In this document: positions 26,493 to 35,125 of the stretch, piece after piece
Position numbering within the stretch: the first letter of the stretch is position 1
Layout: the number at the start of each line of letters is the position of its first letter
DNA from: Actinomycetes bacterium
Lineage (GTDB): Bacteria; Actinomycetota; Coriobacteriia; Coriobacteriales; Eggerthellaceae
Length of the DNA stretch: 62,064 nucleotides
Assembly: GCA_023429565.1 (NCBI GenBank)
Contig: JAEZDJ010000043.1
Span: forward strand, 1 to 62,064
Direction: 5' to 3'
Position numbers and translations under genes: made by a program
Notes under the pieces: generated by a model
What the model saw: only the letters and a program-made list of their open reading frames with translations
Told to the model about the DNA's origin: nothing
Database searches by the model: none

Positions 26493-27196
26493 TGAGGATC
26501 GCGGGACTGCAAAAGCTCACCCTGCTCGACTTTCCCGGACATACCGCTGCGACCGTGTTCACGCCGGGCTGCAACCTGCACTGCCCCTTCTGCCACAATG
26601 CCGACCTCGTTATCGGAGGCTCCTTTCCCACCTACCCTCTTGACGACTTTTGGGCTTTCCTGGACAGGCGGCAGGGGCTTCTCGACGGTGTGTGCATCAC
26701 GGGTGGCGAGCCTCTTCTGCAGCCCGATCTCGCAACGTTCTGCGCACAGGTGCGGGAGAGGGGCTTCAAGGTCAAGCTCGACACGAACGGATGCTTTCCC
26801 GCACGCCTGCGCGACCTCATCCAAGCGCACGTGATTGACTACGTGGCCTTGGATGTAAAGAACGCCCCCCATCGCTACGCGGAAAGCGTGGGCATGCCCG
26901 ACCATGACGGCTCGACCGTGCGTGAAAGCATCGATACCCTGACGGACGCCAAGATCGGATACGAACTGCGCACGACGGTCGTCCGCGAGCTTCACGGAGA
27001 GGAGGACCTCCTTCAGCTTGCCCAATGGATCGAAGGCAGGACGCCAGCCTGGTTCCTGCAGAACTTCGAGGACGGTGACGGCGTGCTGGGAGGAGCGGGA
27101 CGCCTTCATCCCTGGGATCCCGACAGCCTGCGCGCACTCATGCCGCAGCTCCGGGCAATCGTGCCCTCCGTCCGGTTGCGAGGACTCGACGAATAG
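26492..27196 (+). CDS. nrdG: Anaerobic ribonucleotide reductase activating protein
   Basis: Radical SAM enzyme of 234 residues that installs the glycyl radical on NrdD. The [4Fe-4S]/SAM motif is CNLHCPFC (CxxxCxxC, ~27-34). ITGGEPLL (~69-76) is the SAM-binding GGE motif. The length and the N-terminal opening (GLQKLTLLDFPG) fit the NrdG/pyruvate formate-lyase activase-like group. It is divergent from nrdD and overlaps the upstream small ORF by one base. Confidence 0.92.
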   Translation: MRIAGLQKLTLLDFPGHTAATVFTPGCNLHCPFCHNADLVIGGSFPTYPLDDFWAFLDRRQGLLDGVCITGGEPLLQPDLATFCAQVRERGFKVKLDTNGCFPARLRDLIQAHVIDYVALDVKNAPHRYAESVGMPDHDGSTVRESIDTLTDAKIGYELRTTVVRELHGEEDLLQLAQWIEGRTPAWFLQNFEDGDGVLGGAGRLHPWDPDSLRALMPQLRAIVPSVRLRGLDE

Positions 27197-27231
27197 CGCA
27201 GAAGGAAAACAGCGAGCCATGCGGCGGCATA

Positions 27232-27786
27232 TCAGAGCATGCCGCGAACGTCGCGGTCAAGAGAATCCGACCGAAGATTGATCAGAAGCTCCTCAACGGC
27301 CGACAGCGTGGCGACGGCACAGAGGAACACCGTCGAGGGCACTGTGCCAAACGCCGCAAACAGCAGAGGAAAACAGAACAAGGCGAGTCCCGTCACCTTG
27401 TTGGCGCGGGTGTGAAGCGTTGCCCAAGCCCGATAGCGCACGGCTCCCACCACAATCGAAGCCAGCCGCACCGCGGCAACGGCCCCCACCCACAGCCAAA
27501 GGGCGGCCGGCAAGGCGAGCAGCGGCACCACGACAACGAACAGGGCTCCGATGAACGCCACGTCTCCCACGCTGTCGAGCACCGCGCCAGCCTTTGTGGT
27601 CGCCTGCAGGCGGCGGGCCAAAGCCCCGTCGAGCACATCCGTGATCCCGCATGCAAGATACACGGCAAAGAACGGTCCCGACAGCGGCTCCACGAACGGC
27701 AGGGCGAAGGACAGCACGATGCGCGCGCAGGAAAGCGCATTGGGAAGCCTCTTGATCAAGCCCAACTTCTGGGGCGCTTGCGTCAC
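27232..27786 (-). CDS. CDP-alcohol phosphatidyltransferase family protein
   Basis: A 184-residue integral membrane enzyme of phospholipid synthesis. The full catalytic signature D-x2-DG-x2-AR-x8-G-x3-D-x3-D is visible from DVLDGALARRLQ to AGAVLDSVGD (~50-75). About five membrane helices surround it. Relatives transfer a phosphatidyl group from CDP-diacylglycerol to glycerol phosphate, inositol phosphate or similar alcohols; the acceptor cannot be told. The start is GTG, overlapping the upstream stop by 4 nt (GTGA), so it is coupled to the dioxygenase-family gene. Confidence 0.85.
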   Translation of the reverse strand: MTQAPQKLGLIKRLPNALSCARIVLSFALPFVEPLSGPFFAVYLACGITDVLDGALARRLQATTKAGAVLDSVGDVAFIGALFVVVVPLLALPAALWLWVGAVAAVRLASIVVGAVRYRAWATLHTRANKVTGLALFCFPLLFAAFGTVPSTVFLCAVATLSAVEELLINLRSDSLDRDVRGML

Positions 27787-28550
27787 ACGAACACGTAGCC
27801 CGTCATGGAAAGAGAGCCCATGGTGCGAGCTTCGTTGAACGTCTCGACGGATCCTTCGGTTCCCGCCGCACCCAGCGCATAGACCAGCGGGGCGAAGTGA
27901 TCCGGCGTGGGAACGGCGAGACGGGCCGCAGACCCTGCTTGGCGATAGTCGATGACCTTGCCATGATCGCCCGAGAGCACGGCATCGCGGATATACTGGT
28001 CAAACTCATCTGCCCAAGGGAAACCGCCCTCGCTCGACCAGTCGACCATCCCAAGATTGTGCACCACGTTGCCGCTGCCCACGATGAGCACGCCTTGTTT
28101 TCTGAGGGGAGCGAGCGTTTCCCCTATCGCATAGTGCTCTTGGGCAGAGGCGCCCGCATCGACACTGAGCTGATACACCGGGATGTCGGCCTTCGGAAAC
28201 GTCCTGCGCAGCACCGACCACGTGCCATGGTCGATTCCCCAGGAATTGTCGATCTGAGCCCTTCCGTCCAGAAGGGCAACGGTCGCGTGAGCCCAGTCGG
28301 GAGAGCCCGGAGCAGGGTATTCTATGCGGTACAGGGCCTCGGGAAACCCATAGAAATCATGCACGGTCTGGGGCTGGGGGTCATCCGGTGTCTTCGTCCC
28401 CCGCGTAAACCAATGCGCCGAGACACACAGGATGGCCTGGGGAGTCGGCAATTCCTCGCCCAAGCGTTCCCAGGATCGCGTGAACCCATTGTCTTCGATC
28501 GCGTTCATCGGCGATCCATGTCCCACAAACACCACTGGCATGTCCTGCAT
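27783..28550 (-). CDS. DODA-type extradiol ring-opening dioxygenase family protein (YgiD-like)
   Basis: A 255-residue protein of the LigB-type extradiol dioxygenase family. These are Fe(II) or Zn(II) enzymes; YgiD-type members open DOPA-like catechols. Conserved His-rich motifs are present: FVGHGSPMNAIEDN (~7-20), SAHWFTRG (~44-51), DHGTWSVLR (~112-120) and SGNVVHNLG (~163-171). I chose ATG at 28550 because GGAGGAA precedes it and the fold begins there; an upstream extension is open but unlike the family. Dioxygen use in an apparent anaerobe is puzzling, so its real reaction may differ or serve detoxification. Confidence 0.8.
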   Translation of the reverse strand: MQDMPVVFVGHGSPMNAIEDNGFTRSWERLGEELPTPQAILCVSAHWFTRGTKTPDDPQPQTVHDFYGFPEALYRIEYPAPGSPDWAHATVALLDGRAQIDNSWGIDHGTWSVLRRTFPKADIPVYQLSVDAGASAQEHYAIGETLAPLRKQGVLIVGSGNVVHNLGMVDWSSEGGFPWADEFDQYIRDAVLSGDHGKVIDYRQAGSAARLAVPTPDHFAPLVYALGAAGTEGSVETFNEARTMGSLSMTGYVFV

Positions 28551-28723
28551 GGAAGCTTCCTCCCTCACGTCTTTACAAAGCGTCACCTTGCACGATACGG
28601 GTTCGTTCCCCTTCGCGCAAGCCGACGGCAGATGGCGGCAGGAAGACAGGGGGCGGAGAGGGTTACGGTTCAGAAGTTTTTCGGAAGACCAAGCCGTCCC
28701 GCATTCTCGCCTCAATAAACACC

Positions 28724-28749
28724 AGGGACACGAAACGTTTCGTGTCCCT
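28724..28749. terminator. 26-bp perfect palindrome after nrfA
   Basis: A continuous perfect palindrome, AGGGACACGAAAC joined to its own reverse complement, lies 30 nt after the nrfA stop and 174 nt before the dioxygenase-family start. It could fold as a terminator for nrfA, with modest T-richness following on the minus strand, or be a protein-binding site. Confidence 0.55.
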
Positions 28750-28778
28750 TTCGGCAAACGGAGAGACATGGGTGCTTG

Positions 28779-30053
28779 TTACAGTAGCGCAAGGGCTTCG
28801 TCGACAGCTGCTTCGGACTTGTCAAGCGTCGCGGTCGTCAGCGTGAGATTATGCGCGCCCTCACTGTTTTCGACCATAACGAAGTCCCAATAGAATTGAG
28901 CATTGCGGTGGAGCTTCTGGAGCTGGGTTAGCTTTTCATCCGTCAGCGTGCCGGCAGAAACCTGTTCCACCATGGTGTTCGCCAAAGTCTCGATCTTCTT
29001 GCTGATGGACTGGACGCGGTTCTCTTCCTGCGCCTGGATATCGGCGACCTCGCTCTTAAGATCCGCATGGCACTGGCTGCAGGTGCTCTCGATGAGCTCG
29101 TCGTTCTCAAGCGGACTCGTCCATTCGTGATCCACATGCGTAGTCCCGTCATCAGCCGTCGTAGAACCCATATGGCAGTCGGCGCACGTGAAGCCGAGCT
29201 TGGCCATGTACGTCGAGTCTCCGCCATAGACGGTTTCGAATTCAGGATGCTGCACCTTGATCATGGGCGTGTCCGTGCCCGGATACTTCCAATCGCTGAA
29301 GCCTCGGGCGTCGTAATAGGCCAAGATGGCGTCTGGCGTCATGTTTGCCGTGCCGGCATAGGGGTTGGTCGGTGCCTTCGTGGTTGAATCGAAGTAGTAT
29401 TCGTTATGGCACTGCCCGCACACTTGGGCTTCTTTCGGCACCGTGGCCGCATCGGTCCCAAGCGACGTCAGAAAGAACTTGCTCGCCACCGTCAGAGACT
29501 GCGGATCATTTTCATGGCAGTTGTAGCAGCTGATGGGTTCGTTGAACTGAGCGATGGTCTCCTTAAACGGAAGCGCATAGACGCCTTCCCCTTGGCTGTT
29601 CACCATAGCCGTGAACTGCGGAGTCTTGCAAGAGATGCAATTGGCCGCCTGCACCTTCTGCGTGGTTCGCGGCGTCTCCGTCACGCTTTGAAGCGAATAT
29701 AGATGGCTGGACGCCTCGTCGTAGCCTAACGAGAACGCATAACCCTTGTACATGGTCTTGAGCGCCGGGTACAGTTCGAGATAGTCGTGCTTGCCCGAAT
29801 CGGGCGAGTTCGACGCATTGAGCTCATATGTGGCGTATTCGGTCGGATAGATCGATTTCCACGACTCAGCGGTCACTACGCCAAACTCATCTGTCTCTGG
29901 CGTGGCGACGGGCATGGTGGAAACCGCCCCTTCCTGTTTCCCCGCAGTCGATCCGGTGCCCTGCATCGCAGGCGTGCACGCAACCAGGCCGACCACCGAC
30001 GCAACCACGCATAAAGGGACCATCCATAAGGCCCATTTCTTGATTTTCTTCAT
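28779..30053 (-). CDS. nrfA: Pentaheme ammonia-forming cytochrome c nitrite reductase
   Basis: Reduces nitrite to ammonium with six electrons at the cell surface. Five heme sites are visible in 424 residues: the diagnostic Lys-ligated active-site motif CISCK (139-143), then CYNCH (176-180), CGQCH (212-216), CADCH (290-294) and CSQCH (325-329). Family active-site features also match: CHNEYYF after heme 3 (catalytic Tyr) and QHPEFE (catalytic His269). The N terminus has a lipoprotein signal (GLVAC, Cys26), suiting a monoderm. I chose ATG at 30053 because GGAGGAG precedes it. No nrfH or napC lies beside it, which is unusual. It is divergent from the nap genes. Confidence 0.95.
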   Translation of the reverse strand: MKKIKKWALWMVPLCVVASVVGLVACTPAMQGTGSTAGKQEGAVSTMPVATPETDEFGVVTAESWKSIYPTEYATYELNASNSPDSGKHDYLELYPALKTMYKGYAFSLGYDEASSHLYSLQSVTETPRTTQKVQAANCISCKTPQFTAMVNSQGEGVYALPFKETIAQFNEPISCYNCHENDPQSLTVASKFFLTSLGTDAATVPKEAQVCGQCHNEYYFDSTTKAPTNPYAGTANMTPDAILAYYDARGFSDWKYPGTDTPMIKVQHPEFETVYGGDSTYMAKLGFTCADCHMGSTTADDGTTHVDHEWTSPLENDELIESTCSQCHADLKSEVADIQAQEENRVQSISKKIETLANTMVEQVSAGTLTDEKLTQLQKLHRNAQFYWDFVMVENSEGAHNLTLTTATLDKSEAAVDEALALL

Positions 30054-30127
30054 AGACACTCCTCCCTTCCCATCTCTCCTCCATGAAATATACACGGGTT
30101 TTTCAAACAGGAGATCGCGCCTTCGCT

Positions 30128-30150
30128 CCCCAAGGGAATATCCCTTGGGG
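30128..30150. promoter_or_regulatory. Inverted repeat between nrfA and napG (candidate operator)
   Basis: CCCCAAGGGA (30128-30137) and TCCCTTGGGG (30141-30150) form perfect 10-bp arms around ATA. The site lies in the 189-nt divergent promoter region of the nitrite and nitrate reductase genes. A TATATT -10-like box for nrfA would place it near -59. The neighbouring LuxR-type regulator is the obvious candidate binder (inference). Confidence 0.6.
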
Positions 30151-30242
30151 GAATTAGTAATAAACCCTTGCCTCGCCTCGGAAATCCCCCGATTGGCGCA
30201 GGTCCATGTCAAGAGCATGATGGGATAAGGAGGAGGGACACC

Positions 30243-30926
30243 ATGAACATTTCGAGGCGATGGCTTGTCAAGACTGCCGCCGCGGTTCTCGCGGGCGGTG
30301 CCGCCGTGGGTGCGGCGTCTTCGTTCGTCTTGCGCTCGGGCAATCAGCAGGAAACCGTGAATGTCGGGCAAGATGGTGAAGCGACGACGTTTCGGAACCG
30401 GCTCTCCTCGGCACGCGACGATCTCGCACTGCTCCGCCCACCCGGGTCGCAGGGAGAACGCGATTTTCTCTCACGTTGCGTCAAATGCGGTAAATGCCTT
30501 CAGGCATGCCCCTACCGTGCTCTCGATGTCGCGAGAGCCTCCGTGGGTCTGTCCGTCGGATCGCCCCACATCGACGCACGGGAACAGGCATGCCGCCTGT
30601 GCGAGGATTTCCCTTGCGTCAAAGCCTGCCCGACCGGGGCACTGCGTGACGTGCGCGATCGCACCGACGTGCACATGGGCATCGCCGTGATCGACGAAGA
30701 CCTCTGCATCGCGTTTCAAGGCATGCGATGCGAGGTGTGTTACCGCGCCTGCCCCCTCATCGACGAGGCCATAGCCATCGACTACCGGTTGCGCGATGGC
30801 GATGCCATCCATGCGGTGTTCGCGCCTGTCGTCAGCGAGGATTCCTGCGTCGGCTGCGGCCTATGCGTCGAAAGGTGCGTGGTTGACGAGCCGAAGGTGG
30901 CCATCCGCATCCGGCCGGATTCGTGA
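30243..30926 (+). CDS. napG: NapG-like ferredoxin-type electron carrier
   Basis: A 227-residue exported iron-sulfur protein passing electrons from the NapH quinol dehydrogenase to the nitrate reductase. A Tat signal (SRRWLVK, ~4-10) is followed by four [4Fe-4S] cysteine clusters: CVKCGKCLQACP, CRLCEDFPCVKACP, MRCEVCYRACP with a preceding Cys, and CVGCGLCVERC. ATG at 30243 follows AAGGAGGAGGG. It leads the nap operon, 60 nt before napA, and its partner napH is the last gene. Confidence 0.9.
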   Translation: MNISRRWLVKTAAAVLAGGAAVGAASSFVLRSGNQQETVNVGQDGEATTFRNRLSSARDDLALLRPPGSQGERDFLSRCVKCGKCLQACPYRALDVARASVGLSVGSPHIDAREQACRLCEDFPCVKACPTGALRDVRDRTDVHMGIAVIDEDLCIAFQGMRCEVCYRACPLIDEAIAIDYRLRDGDAIHAVFAPVVSEDSCVGCGLCVERCVVDEPKVAIRIRPDS

Positions 30927-30986
30927 GGAGAACCCTAAGGAAACGATAAAGGACGCATGGACGAGTGAGAAAACGAGGAGGATTGC

Positions 30987-33554
30987 ATGAACATCACGAG
31001 GCGATGTTTCGTCAAGGCCACGGCCGTGGCGCTCGCAAGCGCGGCCGCCGCAGGAACGATGTCTTCCCTGATGGGCTGTTCAAGCGGCGCACAGGGCGCA
31101 TCAAACGAAGCGGACGAGGGGCAGAGGTACACCGCCGTCTGCCGCTTCTGCGGCTGCGGCTGCGGCGTCATCTGCGAGGTGAAAGACGAAAGGCTGGTGT
31201 CGGTCACAGGTGATCCCGACAACCAATCCAACAAGGGCCTCAACTGCATCAAGGGATATTATCTTGCCAAGATTTTGTACGGCAACGATCGCCTCACCAC
31301 GCCGCTCATCCGCGATGACAGGAGCACGAAGGGCACGGACGGGGGCCTGCGCGAGGCATCGTGGGACGAGGCGCTTGACTTGGTTGCGGACAAGCTCAGG
31401 GAAACGTGGAAGAGCGATAAGAGCCGTCTCGCGTTCTGGGGTTCAGGCCAGCAGCCCATAACGGAAGGTTACTGCACGGCCAAGTTCTGGAAGGCAGGAC
31501 TGCTGTCCAACAACATCGATCCGAATGCGCGCCTGTGCATGGCCAGCGCCGTCGTCAGCTTCATGAACGTGTTTCAGACCGACGAGCCCGCGGGCTGCTA
31601 CAGTGACCTCGACGAAGCCGACGTGTTCATCACCTGGGGAGCCAACATGGCGGAGGCGCATCCCATGCTGTACTCGCGTCTGACGGCCCGCAAGCTCAAC
31701 GACCCAAACGTCAGGCATTACGACCTCGGCACCATTCGCACACGCACGAGCGCGAGCGCCGACAAGGTCATGCTCTTCAAACCCAACACCGATCTCGCCA
31801 TCGCCAACTGCATCGCCAACCACCTCGTTCAGAACGAACTGTACAACAAGGCGTTCGTCGCCGACCATCTGCAATTCAAACAGGGCACCGAAGACATCGG
31901 CAACGCCATGGATGACGGCTACGACACCTCGCCGGTCGGACAGTCCGTCGACAAGGTGAGCTCCATCACTTTCGAGGAGTATGCCACGCGCCTCGCTCCC
32001 TACACCCTCGAGTACACCTCCCAGCTTTCGGGAGTGTCCGTGGAGGATCTGAAAGAGTTGGCCGACGCGTTCGCCGACCCCGACAAAAAGATCATGTCCC
32101 TGTGGACCATGGGGGTGAACCAGCACAACCGCGGCACCTGGATGAACCACAACATCTACAACATCCACTTGCTGTCCGGCAAGATAGCCCAACCCGGCAA
32201 CGGCCCTTTCTCGCTGACCGGGCAGCCGTCCGCCTGCGGCACCGCTCGCGAGGTGGGAACGTTCAGCCACCGCCTGCCTGCCGACCTTCTGGTGGCCAAT
32301 GCGCAACACCGCCGCTACACCGAAGCCATCTGGAACCTGCCCGAGGGATATCTGGACTCTATCCAGAAACCCGGCTACCACACCGTGAAGATGTTTCGCG
32401 AGATGGCAAAGGGAAACATGGACTTCCTGTGGTCGGCTCACAACAACTGGGCGGTCTCGATGCCGAATCTCACCCGCTTTCTGGGCAGAGGAGAAAGCGA
32501 CCAAGGCGTTTTCGACACCTTCATCGCAGTGAACGAAGTCTATCCCACCCTGTCCACCCAGTATGCCGACGTTGTGTTCCCCGTGTCGCTATGGGTGGAA
32601 AGAGAAGGCCAGTTCGGCAACGGCGAACGGCGAACAGCCGTGTTCGAGAAAGCCGTCGACCCGCCCGGAGAAGCCCGCTGGGACCTCTGGGTCATCATGG
32701 AGGTCGCACGGCGCGTGCTGGAGGGAGAACGGATAGACAGTCAGGACGCGTTCGACCGCCTGTTCGGCTCCATTTATGACAAGGATGCCGCCGACTTCAA
32801 GGGCGACGACCGTGAGATCAATCGTCTGATCTGGGAAGAATACCGCGTCTTCTCGAACCCTGCGATGAACGAGAAAGCCAAGGCCATAAACGACGACAGC
32901 GACGGTTTGTTCGGATCGAAACTCAAGATGGAGGCCAAGCAGCTGGCCCCTTACGACGAGTATCTGACGCAGCACGGCCTGACGTGGCCGGTTCGCGAGG
33001 TGGACGGAAAATGGCTCGGCACCAAATGGCGTTTCAGCACGGGTCGCCAGGAGGACGGCTTCGACGAGGTCGGCATCGCCCACTACGGAAAGGATGACCA
33101 GGCGGGAGGCGTATGCTTCTACAAATCCGCCGACATGAGGCCATCCGTGGTGTTTCGTCCTTACGAGCCGCCGGCCGAAATCCCCGACGATGAGTATCCG
33201 TTCTACTTCTGCACGGGACGCCTGCTGGAACATTGGCACACCGGCACGATGACACGTCGCGTTCCCGAGCTCGACCGCGCGCTGCCCGAGGCCCTGCTCA
33301 ATGTCAATCAAGCTGACTGCGAGAAACTGGACCTGCAAGACGGCGACCTGGTGAACGTGAAATCGCGCCATGGGTCCTTCGACATCAAGGTGTCGACGTC
33401 CGGACGCACCGAACCACCCGCCGGCGTGGTGTTCGCCCCCTTCTTCGCGCAGGAGACGCTCGTCAACCTCGCCGTGCAGGACACCTACTGCCCGCTTTCG
33501 AAAGAGCCGGACTACAAGAAGACCTGCGTGTCAATCAAGAAGATCGAGAGGTGA
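30987..33554 (+). CDS. napA: Periplasmic-type nitrate reductase catalytic subunit
   Basis: Molybdenum bis-MGD nitrate reductase acting outside the membrane, 855 residues. A Tat signal (TRRCFVK, ~4-10) precedes the N-terminal [4Fe-4S] ligands Cys52, Cys55, Cys59 and Cys87 (CxxCxxxC-x27-C). The molybdenum ligand is Cys184 in the NapA signature NARLCMASAVVSF, followed by TDEPAGCYSDLDEADVF. The C-terminal MGD-binding domain is complete (TGRLLEHWHTGTMTRR). Length and motifs fit NapA, rather than assimilatory NasA, and the gene sits among napG, napB, napD and napH. A hydrophobic stretch ending LMGC might add a lipid anchor. Confidence 0.95.
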   Translation: MNITRRCFVKATAVALASAAAAGTMSSLMGCSSGAQGASNEADEGQRYTAVCRFCGCGCGVICEVKDERLVSVTGDPDNQSNKGLNCIKGYYLAKILYGNDRLTTPLIRDDRSTKGTDGGLREASWDEALDLVADKLRETWKSDKSRLAFWGSGQQPITEGYCTAKFWKAGLLSNNIDPNARLCMASAVVSFMNVFQTDEPAGCYSDLDEADVFITWGANMAEAHPMLYSRLTARKLNDPNVRHYDLGTIRTRTSASADKVMLFKPNTDLAIANCIANHLVQNELYNKAFVADHLQFKQGTEDIGNAMDDGYDTSPVGQSVDKVSSITFEEYATRLAPYTLEYTSQLSGVSVEDLKELADAFADPDKKIMSLWTMGVNQHNRGTWMNHNIYNIHLLSGKIAQPGNGPFSLTGQPSACGTAREVGTFSHRLPADLLVANAQHRRYTEAIWNLPEGYLDSIQKPGYHTVKMFREMAKGNMDFLWSAHNNWAVSMPNLTRFLGRGESDQGVFDTFIAVNEVYPTLSTQYADVVFPVSLWVEREGQFGNGERRTAVFEKAVDPPGEARWDLWVIMEVARRVLEGERIDSQDAFDRLFGSIYDKDAADFKGDDREINRLIWEEYRVFSNPAMNEKAKAINDDSDGLFGSKLKMEAKQLAPYDEYLTQHGLTWPVREVDGKWLGTKWRFSTGRQEDGFDEVGIAHYGKDDQAGGVCFYKSADMRPSVVFRPYEPPAEIPDDEYPFYFCTGRLLEHWHTGTMTRRVPELDRALPEALLNVNQADCEKLDLQDGDLVNVKSRHGSFDIKVSTSGRTEPPAGVVFAPFFAQETLVNLAVQDTYCPLSKEPDYKKTCVSIKKIER

Positions 33555-33559
33555 ACACC

Positions 33560-33892
33560 ATGAGAAAACGCATGATTGCGGCTTTCCTTGCCGTGTCCAT
33601 GACGCTCGGCATGAGCGTCATCGCCGGTTGCAGTGGAGGATCGACGGGAACGGAAGTGAACGCCGACATTCCTGCTGGAGCGCCGCCCCTCATGCCGGAG
33701 AACCACCAAGGCCGCTTCGAAGATCGAGGCGCAGCCGGATGCTATGGATGTCACGGGGCGAACGACCAGGCCAACCCTATGCTCAATGGGGCGGTCGCGC
33801 TACCCGATGACCATTATGCCAACAGCGACGCCGACACACGCACGGTCGATCCTACCCACGATCAGTGCATCACCTGCCACGGGCAAGTATGA
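33560..33892 (+). CDS. napB: Small diheme cytochrome c lipoprotein (NapB-like)
   Basis: A 110-residue electron-transfer subunit for NapA. A lipoprotein signal ends SVIAGC (Cys24). Two heme-c motifs follow: CYGCH (~61-65) and CITCH near the C terminus. The ENHQGRF segment could supply a His heme ligand. NapB is usually soluble and somewhat longer; the lipid anchor here fits a cell without an outer membrane. ATG at 33560 comes 5 nt after the napA stop. The assignment rests on heme count, size and position. Confidence 0.85.
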   Translation: MRKRMIAAFLAVSMTLGMSVIAGCSGGSTGTEVNADIPAGAPPLMPENHQGRFEDRGAAGCYGCHGANDQANPMLNGAVALPDDHYANSDADTRTVDPTHDQCITCHGQV

Positions 33893-33902
33893 GGAGGCAA
33901 CC

Positions 33903-34160
33903 ATGGTCATATCAAGCCTGATCGTCGAGACGGTGCCTGCGGGCACTGCCGCAATTTCGAACGAACTCGAGCGACGCGAGGGTGTCGAAGTTCACGAAGT
34001 GAACGGATGCAAGATCGTCGTCACCATCGAGGCCGAGACCGTTGATGCCTCCCATGCGATTGCGAGCGGCTTCATCGGCATCGAAGGGGTATCCGGCATC
34101 AACCTGGTGTATGCGAACTTCGAGGATGATCCCACGATAGCGAAAGCATCCCCACGATGA
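33903..34160 (+). CDS. napD: NapD-like Tat proofreading chaperone
   Basis: An 85-residue cytoplasmic protein. The opening MVISSLIVETVP and the middle HEVNGCKIVVTIEAE match NapD, which binds the NapA Tat signal and holds back export until the molybdenum cofactor is inserted. The predicted ferredoxin-like beta-alpha-beta fold fits. It follows napB by 10 nt, and its stop overlaps napH (ATGA). Confidence 0.88.
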   Translation: MVISSLIVETVPAGTAAISNELERREGVEVHEVNGCKIVVTIEAETVDASHAIASGFIGIEGVSGINLVYANFEDDPTIAKASPR

Positions 34161-35089
34161 GGAGCATCCCGAGCGCACCCCCGCACATCCCCGCGTTCAG
34201 GTGGACTTGGCTGCGCCATGGCGTGCAGGTGCTGGTCATCGTTCTGTTCGCCACGCCGGTCCTCGTGGCGGGCTGGTCCTTGTTCGGAAGTGCGCCAGGC
34301 GGAGACGATGCCGTTCCCACCCCGGCCGAGCTCCCTTTCTTCGGCAGCCTCTCATCGTCAACCATCGGAGGAGTCTCGTTGCTTGACCCTTTCGGCATCC
34401 TCCAGATAGCAGCGGCATCGAAGACGTTCTCCGTGGACTGGCTGCTGTTCGCTCTGCCGGTGCTCATCGCGTATGGCCTGATCCGCGGACGGGCATTCTG
34501 CGGATGGGTGTGTCCGGTCAACCTGGTGCTGGAGGGCGAAGACGCCATCCGTCGCAGGCTTGGCCTCACGGTGCGGGAAACCCCGCTGCCACGCCATGCC
34601 AAGCTCTGGGTGGCCGGCGCGGTGCTCGGGCTGTCCGCACTGGCCGGCATTCCCGTGTTCGAAGCCTTCTCCCCCATAAGCGCCGTCAACAAGGGCATCC
34701 TGTTCGGAAGCATGGCGGGGCTCGGGGTGCTGCTCGCCATCATCCTTGCCGAACTGTTCTGGGGCCATCGGGTTTGGTGCCGAGCACTCTGTCCGCTGGG
34801 AGGGTTCTACGAGGCACTTGGCCGCATCGGCCAGGTGAACGTGAGCATAGACCACGAAGCCTGCATCCATTGCGATGCCTGTAAAACGCAATGCCTGGCC
34901 AACCCTACCATTCTCGACCCTGCGCTCACAGGGCACGACGGCATTGTGCGGGCGGGCGACTGCATGGCCTGCGGGGCATGTGTCGACGCGTGTCCGACGG
35001 GCGCTTTATCGTTCGAACTGGGACGACCGCGTTACCGGCTTCACGGCGGGGCGGATGCCGGGGACACGGTCCGAAAGACCAAGGACTGA
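34157..35089 (+). CDS. napH: NapH-like quinol dehydrogenase membrane subunit
   Basis: A 310-residue membrane iron-sulfur protein that oxidises quinol and feeds NapG. About four helices (~22-42, ~95-112, ~152-170, ~188-207) carry the two cytoplasmic CxxxCP motifs, CGWVCP and CRALCP. A C-terminal domain has two [4Fe-4S] clusters: CIHCDACKTQC and CMACGACVDACP. It overlaps napD by 4 nt. With NapG it may replace NapC, which is absent here. Confidence 0.92.
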   Translation: MRSIPSAPPHIPAFRWTWLRHGVQVLVIVLFATPVLVAGWSLFGSAPGGDDAVPTPAELPFFGSLSSSTIGGVSLLDPFGILQIAAASKTFSVDWLLFALPVLIAYGLIRGRAFCGWVCPVNLVLEGEDAIRRRLGLTVRETPLPRHAKLWVAGAVLGLSALAGIPVFEAFSPISAVNKGILFGSMAGLGVLLAIILAELFWGHRVWCRALCPLGGFYEALGRIGQVNVSIDHEACIHCDACKTQCLANPTILDPALTGHDGIVRAGDCMACGACVDACPTGALSFELGRPRYRLHGGADAGDTVRKTKD

Positions 35090-35125
35090 CCGGCCAATCA
35101 CACACATCGCCACGACAGCATCGCC

